Positions 25,179 to 35,934 of a stretch of 64,000 bases of DNA are shown piece after piece. The notes beneath the pieces were generated by a model. The model was not told where the DNA came from and did no database searches. It saw nothing but the letters and a program-made list of their open reading frames with translations. A program made the translations under genes and the position numbers. Numbering within the stretch: the stretch's first letter is position 1; each line of letters begins with the position of its first letter. This stretch comes from Streptomyces sp. Root1304 (GTDB lineage: Bacteria; Actinomycetota; Actinomycetes; Streptomycetales; Streptomycetaceae). Location: assembly GCF_001426405.1 (NCBI RefSeq), contig NZ_LMEP01000022.1, positions 562,229-626,228 on the forward strand, written 5' to 3'.

Positions 25179-26282
25179 TTGGCCGAGTTCACCCCTTACA
25201 TGCAGGGAGGGTCCGTGCACGGCGCGTACCACGGCGAGTACAAGGTCCCCGGCGGAAAGCTGGTGGTCGTCGACCTCGACGCCGAGGACGGCGTCCTGCG
25301 GAACGTCCGGGTCGCCGGGGACTTCTTCCTCGAACCCGACGAGGCGATCCTGTCGATCGACCGCGCCCTGGAGGGCGCACCGGTCGACACCGACGCGACC
25401 GGGCTCGCGGCCCGGATCGACGCGGCGCTGCCGCCGGGCACGCAGATGTTCGGGCTGACCGCGGAGGGCGTCGGGGTCGCGGTCCGCCGCGCCCTGGCCC
25501 ACGCCACCGACTGGACCGACTACGACTGGCAGCTGATCCACGAGCCGCCGCAGTCCCCCGCCCTGCACATGGCGCTCGACGAGGTCATCACGGCCGAGGT
25601 GGCCGCCGGCACCCGGCCGCCGACCCTGCGGGTCTGGGAGTGGGGCGCCCCCGCCGTGGTCATCGGCAGCTTCCAGTCCCTGCGCAACGAGGTCGACCCG
25701 GAGGCCGCCGAGCGGCACGGCATCCAGGTGGTGCGCCGGATCAGCGGCGGCGGGGCGATGTTCATCGAACCGGGCAACACGATCACGTACTCGCTGTCCG
25801 TGCCCGACGCCCTGGTGCAGGGGCTCTCGTTCACCGACAGTTACGCCTACCTCGACGACTGGGTGCTCGGCGCGCTCGGTGACATGGGCGTAAGGGCCTG
25901 GTACCAGCCGCTCAACGACATCGCCACGGAGGCGGGCAAGATCGCGGGCGCGGCGCAGAAGCGGATGGTGACGGGGCAGGGCGCGGTCCTGCACCACGTG
26001 ACGATGGCGTACGACATCGACGCGGACAAGATGACGGAGGTGCTCCGCATCGGCCGCGAGAAGCTCTCCGACAAGGGCACGAAGAGCGCGAAGAAGCGCG
26101 TGGACCCGCTGCGCCGCCAGACCGGCCTGCCGCGCGAGGCGGTCATCGACCGGATGATCGCCTCGTTCCGGGGCCGGTACGGCCTGTCGGAGGGCCATGT
26201 CACGGAGGACGAACTGACGCGGGCGAAGGTACTGGCGGAGTCGAAGTTCGGCACGACGGAGTGGACGGGGCGGGTGCCGTAG
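25179..26282 (+). CDS. lplA: Lipoate--protein ligase A
   Basis: A 367-residue protein in which a short accessory domain (residues 1-95 or so, FTPYMQGGSVHGAYHGEY...) precedes the BPL/LplA catalytic domain; accessory domains more often follow the catalytic domain. The catalytic region has ALHMALDEVI, VVRRISGGGAMF (lipoyl-AMP binding) and the EAGKIAGAAQKR segment with the conserved lysine. It attaches free lipoate to E2 and GcvH domains. The start is TTG 25179, supported by cccgaggag ending about 7 bp upstream; the next in-frame ATG (25200) lies inside the conserved accessory domain. Confidence 0.83.
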   Translation: MAEFTPYMQGGSVHGAYHGEYKVPGGKLVVVDLDAEDGVLRNVRVAGDFFLEPDEAILSIDRALEGAPVDTDATGLAARIDAALPPGTQMFGLTAEGVGVAVRRALAHATDWTDYDWQLIHEPPQSPALHMALDEVITAEVAAGTRPPTLRVWEWGAPAVVIGSFQSLRNEVDPEAAERHGIQVVRRISGGGAMFIEPGNTITYSLSVPDALVQGLSFTDSYAYLDDWVLGALGDMGVRAWYQPLNDIATEAGKIAGAAQKRMVTGQGAVLHHVTMAYDIDADKMTEVLRIGREKLSDKGTKSAKKRVDPLRRQTGLPREAVIDRMIASFRGRYGLSEGHVTEDELTRAKVLAESKFGTTEWTGRVP

Positions 26283-26425
26283 GCGGGCGGAGGCCGGGGG
26301 GTGGGGGCGCCAGGAGCATGCGGGTGCCGGGGTCGTCGTACGACGGATGCCGAAGCCGGATACCGAATCCGGGTGCCGAAACCGCCGCCCCCGAACCCCG
26401 CGTCCGTGCTGCGTAGGGTGGCCGT

Positions 26426-27310
26426 ATGCGTGTCGAGGCGCCGGTGAAGCCCGGTCTGCGGATGGAGAGCGCCGACGGGCGCCGGCTCGTGCTGCTGCAG
26501 GGCGCGGTTCCCGTGCTCTTCGCCCGGCAGCGGGTCACGCACCGCGGGCTGCACTACGCGCGCACGGGCCGGTACGCCTCCCCACTGCCCCCGCTCCGGG
26601 CCGAACGGGCGCGTGCCGTCGCGGAGTTCGCGGCGCCGGGGTCGGCGGAGTGGTCGGAGCGCTGGGCCGCGTACGCGGAGGTGGAGCTCCGGACGGCGGC
26701 CGACGGACCGCTCCACACGGGCGGGTGGCTGCTCGCCCCGGACGCCCACCGGTGGTTCATGGACGGCAACTGGCCCAAGCTCCTGGCCCATGACCCCGAC
26801 CGGGGCCATCTGACCTGGTTCGGCTACGGCGACCCGGTGGAGGACGCGCGCGATCTGCTGCCGCTGCGGGCGCTGTCGCACCCGGAGGCGCCCCGGGTGA
26901 AGGCGTACCGCCGTCAGTACCGGGAGGGCGTGCTCCCGCCGGTGTTCCTCTGGTGGATCAGCGGTCTCAACTCCCCCGTGGTGCTCGACGGTCACGACCG
27001 GCTGACGGCGGCGCTCGCGGAGGGCGGCAGGCCGGAGGTGCTGGTCCTCTCACGGGCCGTCGACGCCGCGTGGGTGGCGCTCTTCGCCGAGCGCCCGGTG
27101 ATCGAGTACGAGAAGCGGGTCGCCGCGCTCGACGGCCCGCTCGCCGCGCTGCGGATCGCGAACGAGAGCCGGAGGCTGGCCTCCGAGCTCCGGGCCGTCG
27201 TCCACTCCCCCGATCTCACCCGGGCCTGGCCGTTCCCGGGCGGCGCCCCCGCCTGGGACGCGGCCGCGGCCGCGCACGTACCCGGCTGGGCCCCCGACGC
27301 CGAGGCCTGA
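26426..27310 (+). CDS. Uncharacterised protein with ParB-like segment
   Basis: I do not recognise the full family of this 294-residue protein. It is rich in Ala, Arg and Trp and has no signal peptide or membrane helix. The one suggestive element is VVLDGHDRLTAALAEGGRPEVLVL (about residues 189-212), which resembles the D-G-H/N-R-x2-A segment of ParB/sulfiredoxin-like N-terminal domains. Upstream, TAGGGT at 26414-26419 ends 6 bp before the ATG, so the mRNA may be leaderless. A downstream gap of about 160 bp separates it from the protease gene. Confidence 0.6.
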   Translation: MRVEAPVKPGLRMESADGRRLVLLQGAVPVLFARQRVTHRGLHYARTGRYASPLPPLRAERARAVAEFAAPGSAEWSERWAAYAEVELRTAADGPLHTGGWLLAPDAHRWFMDGNWPKLLAHDPDRGHLTWFGYGDPVEDARDLLPLRALSHPEAPRVKAYRRQYREGVLPPVFLWWISGLNSPVVLDGHDRLTAALAEGGRPEVLVLSRAVDAAWVALFAERPVIEYEKRVAALDGPLAALRIANESRRLASELRAVVHSPDLTRAWPFPGGAPAWDAAAAAHVPGWAPDAEA

Positions 27311-28235
27311 TCGCGTCACCCCCTCGTAGGTCCGGCCCCCTGATCGGGTGACCGTATCCGTCTCCCGTCGTTGAGCCCTCGCGGGCCGGAACGGCGTGCG
27401 AGGGACCTGCTGAAACGTCTCCGCACTCTCCCGGCCCGGGAATCACGAAGTCGACGGTACGGAGATCAGGTGGGACGGGCGAGGAAGCTCATGGCGACGG
27501 TCGCGGGCGCCGTACTGGCGGTGTGCCCCCTCGGGGTGGCGCCGCCGGCCCAGGCCGTCGTCGGGGGTCAGGAGGCGCGGCCCCACCAGTACCCCTTCAT
27601 GGCGGGGCTCGTGGACGTCCTGGAGCGACGGGTGATGTGCGGGGGCGCACTGATCGGCGACCGCTGGGTGCTGACCGCCGCCCACTGTCTGACGGGGTCG
27701 TACAGCGACACCACGCGGGTGGGCGTGCTCCTCGGCGACCACGACCTGACCACCGGGGACGACAGCCCGCACGCGGTCCTGGTGACCCCGGACCGGTTCG
27801 TCACGCACCCGGGGTACGACCCGGAGACCCAGCGCGACGACATCGCCCTGGTCCGGCTGTCCGAACCGGTCGCGCTCAACCGTGACGTGCGCCCGGTCGC
27901 GCTGCCCGCCGCGTACGCCCCGGGCACCTTCGACCGCACCCAGGTCGAGGCCCCCGGCTGGGGCACCACCTCCTTCGGCGGCCGCACCTCCGACGTGCTG
28001 CGGACCGTGGCGCTCGGGACGATGAGCAACCGGGAGTGCGCGAGCCGGGGGATGGCGCAGGTCGCCCCCACGCAGATCTGTACGTACTCCCCCGGGCGCG
28101 ACACCTGTCAGTACGACTCCGGCGGCCCCCTGGTCCGCGCGGTCGGGGGGCGGCCGTACGTCGTCGGTCTGGTGTCCTACGGCAAGGAGTGCGCGACCGC
28201 CACCCCCGCCGTGAACACCCGTGTCCGGTCCTACG

Positions 28236-29774
<1,539 letters not shown>

Positions 29775-29850
29775 GCGGAGGAACCCTTCGTTCGGCGGGG
29801 AGGACGGAACGAGGCCCGATCAGGGTCGGTGGGACGGAGTGGCCGGGGAT

Positions 29851-29901
29851 CGTGTCCGGAAGTCCGCCCGGCCGGCCGGGCAGCGCTGGTTTTCGGACAC
29901 G
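29851..29901. promoter_or_regulatory. Spaced inverted repeat in the NCS1 / RHS divergent region
   Basis: CGTGTCCG (29851-29858) and CGGACACG (29894-29901) are perfect inverted 8-bp arms separated by 35 bp. They lie in the 285-bp gap between the NCS1 permease start (29774) and the RHS toxin start (30060). A second short palindrome, GTTCG-GT-CGAAC, sits at 30004-30015. Either could be an operator; no regulator gene is adjacent. Confidence 0.35.
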
Positions 29902-30059
29902 TTCCAGGGGATGTCTCTACCCGCGCGGCGGCGATCCGGAACCATGCGTGCCCGCGCCTCCGTCCTAGCTGATGGAGACTCAAGAAGCCGCTGTGGTAGG
30001 ACAGTTCGGTCGAACGATCGAACGACAGCGGAATGTCCGCATGGACGGGGGATCACGAG

Positions 30060-33000
30060 ATGGCAGTCACGGTGCCCGGCTGGGCCGACACGCTCCTGGA
30101 TCTGATCGGGGTCGCGTGGCCGAACGTCGACGAGGACGCCTACCGGGACATGGCGGACGCCCTCAGAGAGTTCGCCGAGGACCTGGAGGACGACGGGCAG
30201 CTCGCGAACAACCACTTCGAGCGGCTGCTCTCCTCGGGTCAGGGCGAGGCGATGGACGCCCTCGACGAGCACTGGGCGAAGATCAAGACCAAGCACATCA
30301 AGGACATCGCCGGTGCGGCCCGCACGGTCGCGACCGCCCTGGACACGGCGGCCGCCGCGATCGAGGCCATGAAGCTGGCCGCGCTCGTCCAGCTCGGCTA
30401 CCTCGCCTCCGAGGCGGGCATCGCCATCTCCCTCATCCCGGTGACGGGCGGTCTGTCCGCGCTGATCGGCGCGGGCGCCATGCGGGCCACGCAGGAGGTG
30501 ATCAAGCGGCTGATCAAGGAGTGCGTGGAGGAGGCCGTCGGCTACGTCGTGGCCGCGCTGACCGAGCCGGCCGTGGCGGCCCTGGAGGGCATGGCGGCCG
30601 ACCTCGTCGTACAGCTGGGGGCCGTGGCGATCGGCCTCCAGGACGGGGTGGACCTCGACCGGACGAAGGAGGCGGGCACCGAGGGCTTCAAGGGCGGGGT
30701 GGAGTCCGGCAAGGAGTCCCTGAATCTGGCCTCGGCCGGTGGCGGGGGCGGCGGTTCGAAGGGCAGCGGCCTGAAGAACCTGCACATCGAGCACCAGGAA
30801 CACGATCACGCCTCCACCCAGCTCAACTCCGTCAGCGTGGGCATCCATGGCAAGACGGCGGGCAAGCTCACGAAGGCGAAGACCGCGCACGGCCGCACCC
30901 GGGGCCGGGACTCCATCGCCGATGCCATCGACCCGGTCGCCGACAAGGCCCTCGCCGCGCTCACGAAGGCCGCCAAGAACATGGGCGACCACGTCGGCAA
31001 GACGCTGCCCAAGGTCGTCAAGCAGATCTCCGTCGACCACAAGAACACCGACGACGACCTCCGCGACCGCTTCGCCCGACAGCGGAAGGGCGACGGCGAC
31101 GACCAGCGGAAGGGGAACGGCCCCGGCAAGGACGGCCGCGGCCCCACGCGCTCCGACGGCCCGCTCCGCTCCCGCCCCGAACCGCTGCGGGACGCCAAGG
31201 ACGACCCCCGCCGCAACAGCGTCCCGCTGGACAAGAAGACCTGCAAGAACGACCCGGTCGACGTGGCGACCGGTGTCATGACGCTGCCGCAGACGGACCT
31301 GTCGCTGCCGGGCACCCTGCCCCTCGCCCTGGAGCGCACCCACCTCTCCGACTACCGCTACGGGCAGTGGTTCGGGCGGAGTTGGGCCTCCACCCTCGAC
31401 GAGCGCATCGAGCCCGACCCGGTGGGCGGCGGCGCCGTCTGGGCGCGCGAGGACGGCTCCCTGCTGGTCTATCCGCGCCTCCCGCAGCCGGACGGCGAGC
31501 CCGTCCTGCCGGTCGAGGGCCCGCGGGTCCCGCTGGCGCACGGAGGCACGTACGAGGATCTGACCACGTACACGGTCACGGAGCCCGGCACCGGACTCAC
31601 CCGCTCGTTCACGGGCAGCCCGTTCCGGACGTCGACGGCGTACTGGCTGACCGGGATCACCGACCGCAACGACAACTCCGTGACGTTCGCCCGCCGTTCG
31701 GACGGCTCCCCCACCGCCGTCTCGCACAGCGGCGGCTATCTGGTCCGGCTCACCACCGAGAACGACCGGGTCGTCGCCCTGGCGGTGAACACCCCGCGGG
31801 GGCCGGTGGACGTCATGACCTACGGGTACGAGACGTCAGGGAACCTCGGCTCGGTCGTCAACTCCTCGGGGCTGCCGCTGCGTTTCACGTACGACCACGC
31901 CGACCGCGTGACTTCGTGGATCGACCGCAACGGCTCGACGTTCCGCTACGTGTACGACGGGGAGGGCCGGGTCGTCGAGACCGTCGGCCCCGACGGCCAC
32001 CTCTCCTCCGCCTTCGCCTACGACACCGCGCGACGGACCACCCGCTACACCGACTCCACGGGCGCCACCACGGTCTACCGGCTCAACGAGCGGCTGCAGA
32101 CAGTCGCCGAGACCGACCCGCTGGGCAACACCGTCAGCCAGGACTGGGACCGGTACGACCGGCTCCTGAGCCGCACGGACACCCACGGCAGGACGGCGAC
32201 CTGGACCTGGGACGAGCACGGGCACCTCACGGCCGTGACGACCCCGGGCGGCGCGGTGACCACGGCCGAGTACGACGCGCACGGCATGCCGGTCGCCACC
32301 ACCGCGCCGAACGGGGCGCGTTGGACGAGGACGTACGACGAGCGCGGCAACCAGCTGTCGCTGGTGGGCCCGGACGGCGCGGAGGTCCGCTTCACCTACG
32401 ACGGGCACGGCGCCCTGCTCTCCGTCACCGACGTCGACGGCCGCACGGAGACGTTCGTACCGGACCGCGCGGGGCTGCCGCTCCTGCAGGCCGACCAGGC
32501 GGGGAACACCGTCACCTTCACCCGGGACGCGTTCGGCCGCCCCGTCACCGCCGACGCCGGCGGGGCCGTCACCACCCTCGAATGGACCGTCGAGGGCCTG
32601 CCGGCGCGGCGGACCGCCCCCGACGGCAGCACCCACACCTGGGAGTACGACGGCGAGGGCAACTGCCTCGCCGAGGTCGACGCCTCCGGGGCCCGCACCC
32701 TCCACGAGTACACGCACTTCGACCTCCCCTCGGCCAGGACCACGCCGGACGGCGCCCGCCACGAGTTCGGCTACGACACCGAACTGCGGCTCACCCGGGT
32801 CCTCAACGCGGCCGGGCGCAGCTGGAGTTACGCCTACGACTCGGTCGGCCGTGTCGTCTCGGAGTCCGACTTCGACGGCCGGACGATCGCGTACGCGTAC
32901 GACGCGGCGGGCCGCTGGAGCGCACGGACCAACGCCCTCGGACAGACCGTCACCCACCGCTTCGACGACGACGGCATGCTGGTCGCCAAGGAGGCGGACG

Positions 33001-34883
33001 GCACCGTCACCCGCCTCACGTACGACGTCATGGGGCGGCTGACCTCGGCCGCGTCACCGCACTCGACTCTCACCGTCGAACGGGACGACCGGGGCCGGGT
33101 CACCGCCGAGACCGTCGACGGCCGCACCACGCGCTTCCGCCACGACGCGCTCGGGCGGCGCACCGGCCGGGTCACCCCGAGCGGGGTGACCACCACGCTG
33201 ACGTACGACGCGGACGGGAACCGCTCCGCGCTCGACCTCGGCGGCCACACCCTGCGCTTCACCCACGATCCCCTCGGCCGGGAGGTGCACCGCTCCCTCG
33301 GACCGCTCGACGCTCCGCTGGCCCTCTCCACCGAGTGGGACGGCGCGGGCAGGATCAGGGAGCAGACGCTGGCCGTGCCGGGCCGTGTGCTGCGCTCCCG
33401 CGCGTACGACTACCGGCCCGACGACCGGGTGCGCTCCGTCACGGACCTCCTCACGGGGCAGACCCGCACCTTCGCACGCGACGCGGCGGGCCGCGCCTCG
33501 CGGATCGAGGCCCCCGGCTGGACCGAGACGTACGCGTACGACATCGAGGGCAACCAGACCGACGCCCGGTGGCCGGACCGGGCCCCGCATCCCGAGTCCC
33601 GGGGCCCGCGCGGTTTCGAGGGGACCGCGCTCCGCTCCGCCGGGTCGACGAGCTACGTCCACGACGCGGCGGGCCGGGTCGTCGAGCGGCGCAGGAAGCG
33701 GCTCTCCCGCAAGCCGGAGGTGTGGCGCTACACCTGGGACGCCGAGGACCGGCTCGTGTCCTGCACGACGCCCGACGGCGTGCTGTGGACGTACCTGTAC
33801 GACGCGTTCGGCCGCCGGACGGCGAAGCGGCGGCACGGTCCGGACGGCACGGTCGTCGAGCGGACGGTGTTCACCTGGGACGACGCGCGCCTGGCGGAAC
33901 AGACGGACAGCGTCGGCGCCACCACCCTGACCTGGGAGCACGACGGGCACCGGCCGCTGGCGCAGCTGGAGCACCGGGGGACGGTGGGGGGCGAGGCCGG
34001 GGGCGGAGCCGAAGCCGACGCCGGAGCCGGGGACGGTGCCGAGGCCGACGCCGACGCCGGGCAATCCGCCGTCGATCAGGCCGAGTTCGACTCCCGTTTC
34101 TTCGCCGTCGTGACCGACCTCATCGGCACGCCCACCGAACTCGTCGACGAGACCGGCCGCATCGCCTGGCGCAGCCGTGCCACCCACTGGGGCGTCACCA
34201 GCTGGAACCAGGACGCCGACGCCTATACGCCACTCCGCTTCCCCGGCCAGTACGCGGACCCGGAGACCGGTCTCCACTACAACTACTTCCGGCACTACGA
34301 CCCGGAGGCCGGCCGCTACCTCACCCCGGACCCCCTGGGTCTCGATCCCGCGCCGAACCCCGCGGGCTACATCGCCGACCCGCTCACGGAGGCCGACCCG
34401 CTGGGTCTCGCACCCTGCCTCCAGGCCCTCCAGGACATGGCGACGAAGATCGCGCACGTCTTCCCGGAGGACAAACGGCGCTACCAGACCGTCGCGGTCA
34501 TCCACGCGATCACACCGAAGGGGCCCCGCACGTTCGTGGCGGGAACGAGCAGGGTGCCGCTGACCAAGGCCCAGATGAAGCTGGCGGAGGAGATGGGCCT
34601 CATCCCGATCCCGTCGGACGAGTACCTGCCCAAACCCCCGCCGGGCGAGCGGGGCGGACACGCCGAACAGAACATCCTCCACTTCCTCAACAGGAGGAAC
34701 GACGCCAACGGCGGGGAGAGCTGGCTGCCGACGCACGGCGCCGCCTCCCGGCCCGTCTGTCCGGACGTCTGCCCGCCGATCATCCGGGCGGCCGCGGGCG
34801 GCGGGCGGATCGTGGCGCTCTACGAGCCCAACGGCACCTATCTAAAGTTCTACTGGCCCGACAACTACCTCAGGAAGAAGTAG
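30060..34883 (+). CDS. RHS polymorphic toxin with WXG100-like N-terminus and deaminase-like C-terminus
   Basis: A 1607-residue modular toxin. The start is ATG 30060 (MAVTVPGW), preceded by a purine-rich GGGGGATCA. Residues 1-190 resemble the WXG100-like (CpnT N-terminal) domain of type VII-linked toxins (WADTLLDLIGVAWPNVDED). A charged, Gly-rich linker follows. From about 392 comes a DUF6531-type segment (KKTCKNDPVDVATGVM), then RHS/YD repeats to about 1420. Two DPLGL motifs begin at D1424 and D1446, the usual toxin release point. The last 155 residues or so carry H1534-A-E1536 and C1567-x3-C1571, the zinc-site pattern of nucleic-acid deaminase toxins, though the Cys spacing is one longer than the common Cx2C. 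There is no signal peptide. The immunity candidate follows 8 bp later. Confidence 0.85.
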   Translation: MAVTVPGWADTLLDLIGVAWPNVDEDAYRDMADALREFAEDLEDDGQLANNHFERLLSSGQGEAMDALDEHWAKIKTKHIKDIAGAARTVATALDTAAAAIEAMKLAALVQLGYLASEAGIAISLIPVTGGLSALIGAGAMRATQEVIKRLIKECVEEAVGYVVAALTEPAVAALEGMAADLVVQLGAVAIGLQDGVDLDRTKEAGTEGFKGGVESGKESLNLASAGGGGGGSKGSGLKNLHIEHQEHDHASTQLNSVSVGIHGKTAGKLTKAKTAHGRTRGRDSIADAIDPVADKALAALTKAAKNMGDHVGKTLPKVVKQISVDHKNTDDDLRDRFARQRKGDGDDQRKGNGPGKDGRGPTRSDGPLRSRPEPLRDAKDDPRRNSVPLDKKTCKNDPVDVATGVMTLPQTDLSLPGTLPLALERTHLSDYRYGQWFGRSWASTLDERIEPDPVGGGAVWAREDGSLLVYPRLPQPDGEPVLPVEGPRVPLAHGGTYEDLTTYTVTEPGTGLTRSFTGSPFRTSTAYWLTGITDRNDNSVTFARRSDGSPTAVSHSGGYLVRLTTENDRVVALAVNTPRGPVDVMTYGYETSGNLGSVVNSSGLPLRFTYDHADRVTSWIDRNGSTFRYVYDGEGRVVETVGPDGHLSSAFAYDTARRTTRYTDSTGATTVYRLNERLQTVAETDPLGNTVSQDWDRYDRLLSRTDTHGRTATWTWDEHGHLTAVTTPGGAVTTAEYDAHGMPVATTAPNGARWTRTYDERGNQLSLVGPDGAEVRFTYDGHGALLSVTDVDGRTETFVPDRAGLPLLQADQAGNTVTFTRDAFGRPVTADAGGAVTTLEWTVEGLPARRTAPDGSTHTWEYDGEGNCLAEVDASGARTLHEYTHFDLPSARTTPDGARHEFGYDTELRLTRVLNAAGRSWSYAYDSVGRVVSESDFDGRTIAYAYDAAGRWSARTNALGQTVTHRFDDDGMLVAKEADGTVTRLTYDVMGRLTSAASPHSTLTVERDDRGRVTAETVDGRTTRFRHDALGRRTGRVTPSGVTTTLTYDADGNRSALDLGGHTLRFTHDPLGREVHRSLGPLDAPLALSTEWDGAGRIREQTLAVPGRVLRSRAYDYRPDDRVRSVTDLLTGQTRTFARDAAGRASRIEAPGWTETYAYDIEGNQTDARWPDRAPHPESRGPRGFEGTALRSAGSTSYVHDAAGRVVERRRKRLSRKPEVWRYTWDAEDRLVSCTTPDGVLWTYLYDAFGRRTAKRRHGPDGTVVERTVFTWDDARLAEQTDSVGATTLTWEHDGHRPLAQLEHRGTVGGEAGGGAEADAGAGDGAEADADAGQSAVDQAEFDSRFFAVVTDLIGTPTELVDETGRIAWRSRATHWGVTSWNQDADAYTPLRFPGQYADPETGLHYNYFRHYDPEAGRYLTPDPLGLDPAPNPAGYIADPLTEADPLGLAPCLQALQDMATKIAHVFPEDKRRYQTVAVIHAITPKGPRTFVAGTSRVPLTKAQMKLAEEMGLIPIPSDEYLPKPPPGERGGHAEQNILHFLNRRNDANGGESWLPTHGAASRPVCPDVCPPIIRAAAGGGRIVALYEPNGTYLKFYWPDNYLRKK

Positions 34884-34891
34884 GAACCACC

Positions 34892-35896
34892 ATGGAGTAC
34901 GAAGCCGTCCGAGCCGAGCTCACCGCCACCGAGGAGCTGCCGGGCCTCGGCTCGGCGCTCGGCCGGCTCGACTCGCTGCTCGTCAGGGACGGGTCCCACT
35001 GGGTCGTGGCGCGCGACGGTGAGCGGGTCGGGGCCGGCCGGGTCTCCGGGGATCCGGGCAGGGTCTTCGAGGCCCGGTACGACTGGCCGCTGCCCGGCAC
35101 GGAGCGCGTGTACGTCAGCCCGGTGCCCGGCGGCGGTCTCGCGGTGAGCGGCGGCGGCTCCGTCGCCCTCCACGAGGCGGACGGAAGCGTGCGGTGGACG
35201 TTCCCGCACCCCGCGTGGCCGAGCGGCACGCACGGCGCCTGCGCCCCGGACCCGTCCGGCACGGCACTGCTCGCGGTCGTCCGGCCGGCCCTCGACACCG
35301 ACCCGACCGAGGTGCTCCTGAACCTGGACCTCGTCACCGGCGCGGTCCTGGCGTCGACGGAACTCCCGACGCGCTGGGGGACGTACGAGTTCCAGCAGCC
35401 CCTCGGTCCGGCCGCCGCCCGGGAGGTCCTCCTCAACGCGGCGCAGGGGCAGGAGGAGGCGTACTCCCTGCTGGTCGCCGCCGGGCGGGAGCGCCTGGCC
35501 CTCACCCGGGTCGGCGGCTTCGACGAGCCGTTCACCGGCGACACCCTCCCCTCCGGCGCCTTCCTGACGCTCGCCGTCGCCGGGGAACAGCTCACCCGCT
35601 ACGACGCACCCGACCGTCCCCGCACGGTGGCGAAGGCGGCCGAGGTCCTCGCGGACGATCTCGTCTTCATGGGGCGACCGGGCTTCCTCGACGGGGAACG
35701 GGTCCTGACGGCGGCAGGCGAGGATCCCTGGGAGGAGGAGTGCCGCCATCTCCTCCTGGACGCCACCGATCTGCGCCCCCGCGCGGAGATCACGTATCCC
35801 CCGGGCGCGGCGGTGACGTCCCGGACCCTGCCCCTGGGCGACGGCACCTGGCTCACCTTCGCCGAGGACACGATCCAGCGCTGGCGGACCGTCTGA
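34892..35896 (+). CDS. Candidate immunity protein for the RHS deaminase-like toxin
   Basis: A 334-residue soluble protein with no signal peptide, starting 8 bp after the toxin stop; no classical ribosome-binding site beyond taggaacc is seen. Its composition is strongly acidic (many Asp/Glu). Several similar beta-type blocks recur, for example RVYVSPVPGGGLAVSGGGSVALHEADGSVRW, GTALLAVVRPALDT and EQLTRYDAPDRPR, suggesting a WD40/PQQ-like propeller. I recognise no named family. The position directly after a polymorphic toxin is the standard place for the cognate immunity gene, so the role is inferred from context. A small hairpin follows the stop. Confidence 0.65.
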   Translation: MEYEAVRAELTATEELPGLGSALGRLDSLLVRDGSHWVVARDGERVGAGRVSGDPGRVFEARYDWPLPGTERVYVSPVPGGGLAVSGGGSVALHEADGSVRWTFPHPAWPSGTHGACAPDPSGTALLAVVRPALDTDPTEVLLNLDLVTGAVLASTELPTRWGTYEFQQPLGPAAAREVLLNAAQGQEEAYSLLVAAGRERLALTRVGGFDEPFTGDTLPSGAFLTLAVAGEQLTRYDAPDRPRTVAKAAEVLADDLVFMGRPGFLDGERVLTAAGEDPWEEECRHLLLDATDLRPRAEITYPPGAAVTSRTLPLGDGTWLTFAEDTIQRWRTV

Positions 35897-35909
35897 CCGC
35901 GACGCGGTC
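35895..35909. terminator. Short hairpin between immunity candidate and tetR
   Basis: GACCGC-GAC-GCGGTC, 6-bp arms with a 3-base loop, overlaps the stop codon of the immunity candidate and lies between convergent genes. It is short, so only a possible terminator. Confidence 0.3.
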
Positions 35910-35934
35910 GTGCCTGCACTCCTCCCCGTAGGGG

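Noticed and set aside
29972..34891. A very long plus-strand frame parallel to the RHS toxin
   Set aside because: It reads Arg/Gly/His-rich nonsense until 34892, where it enters the real immunity-candidate gene; only that last part is coding.
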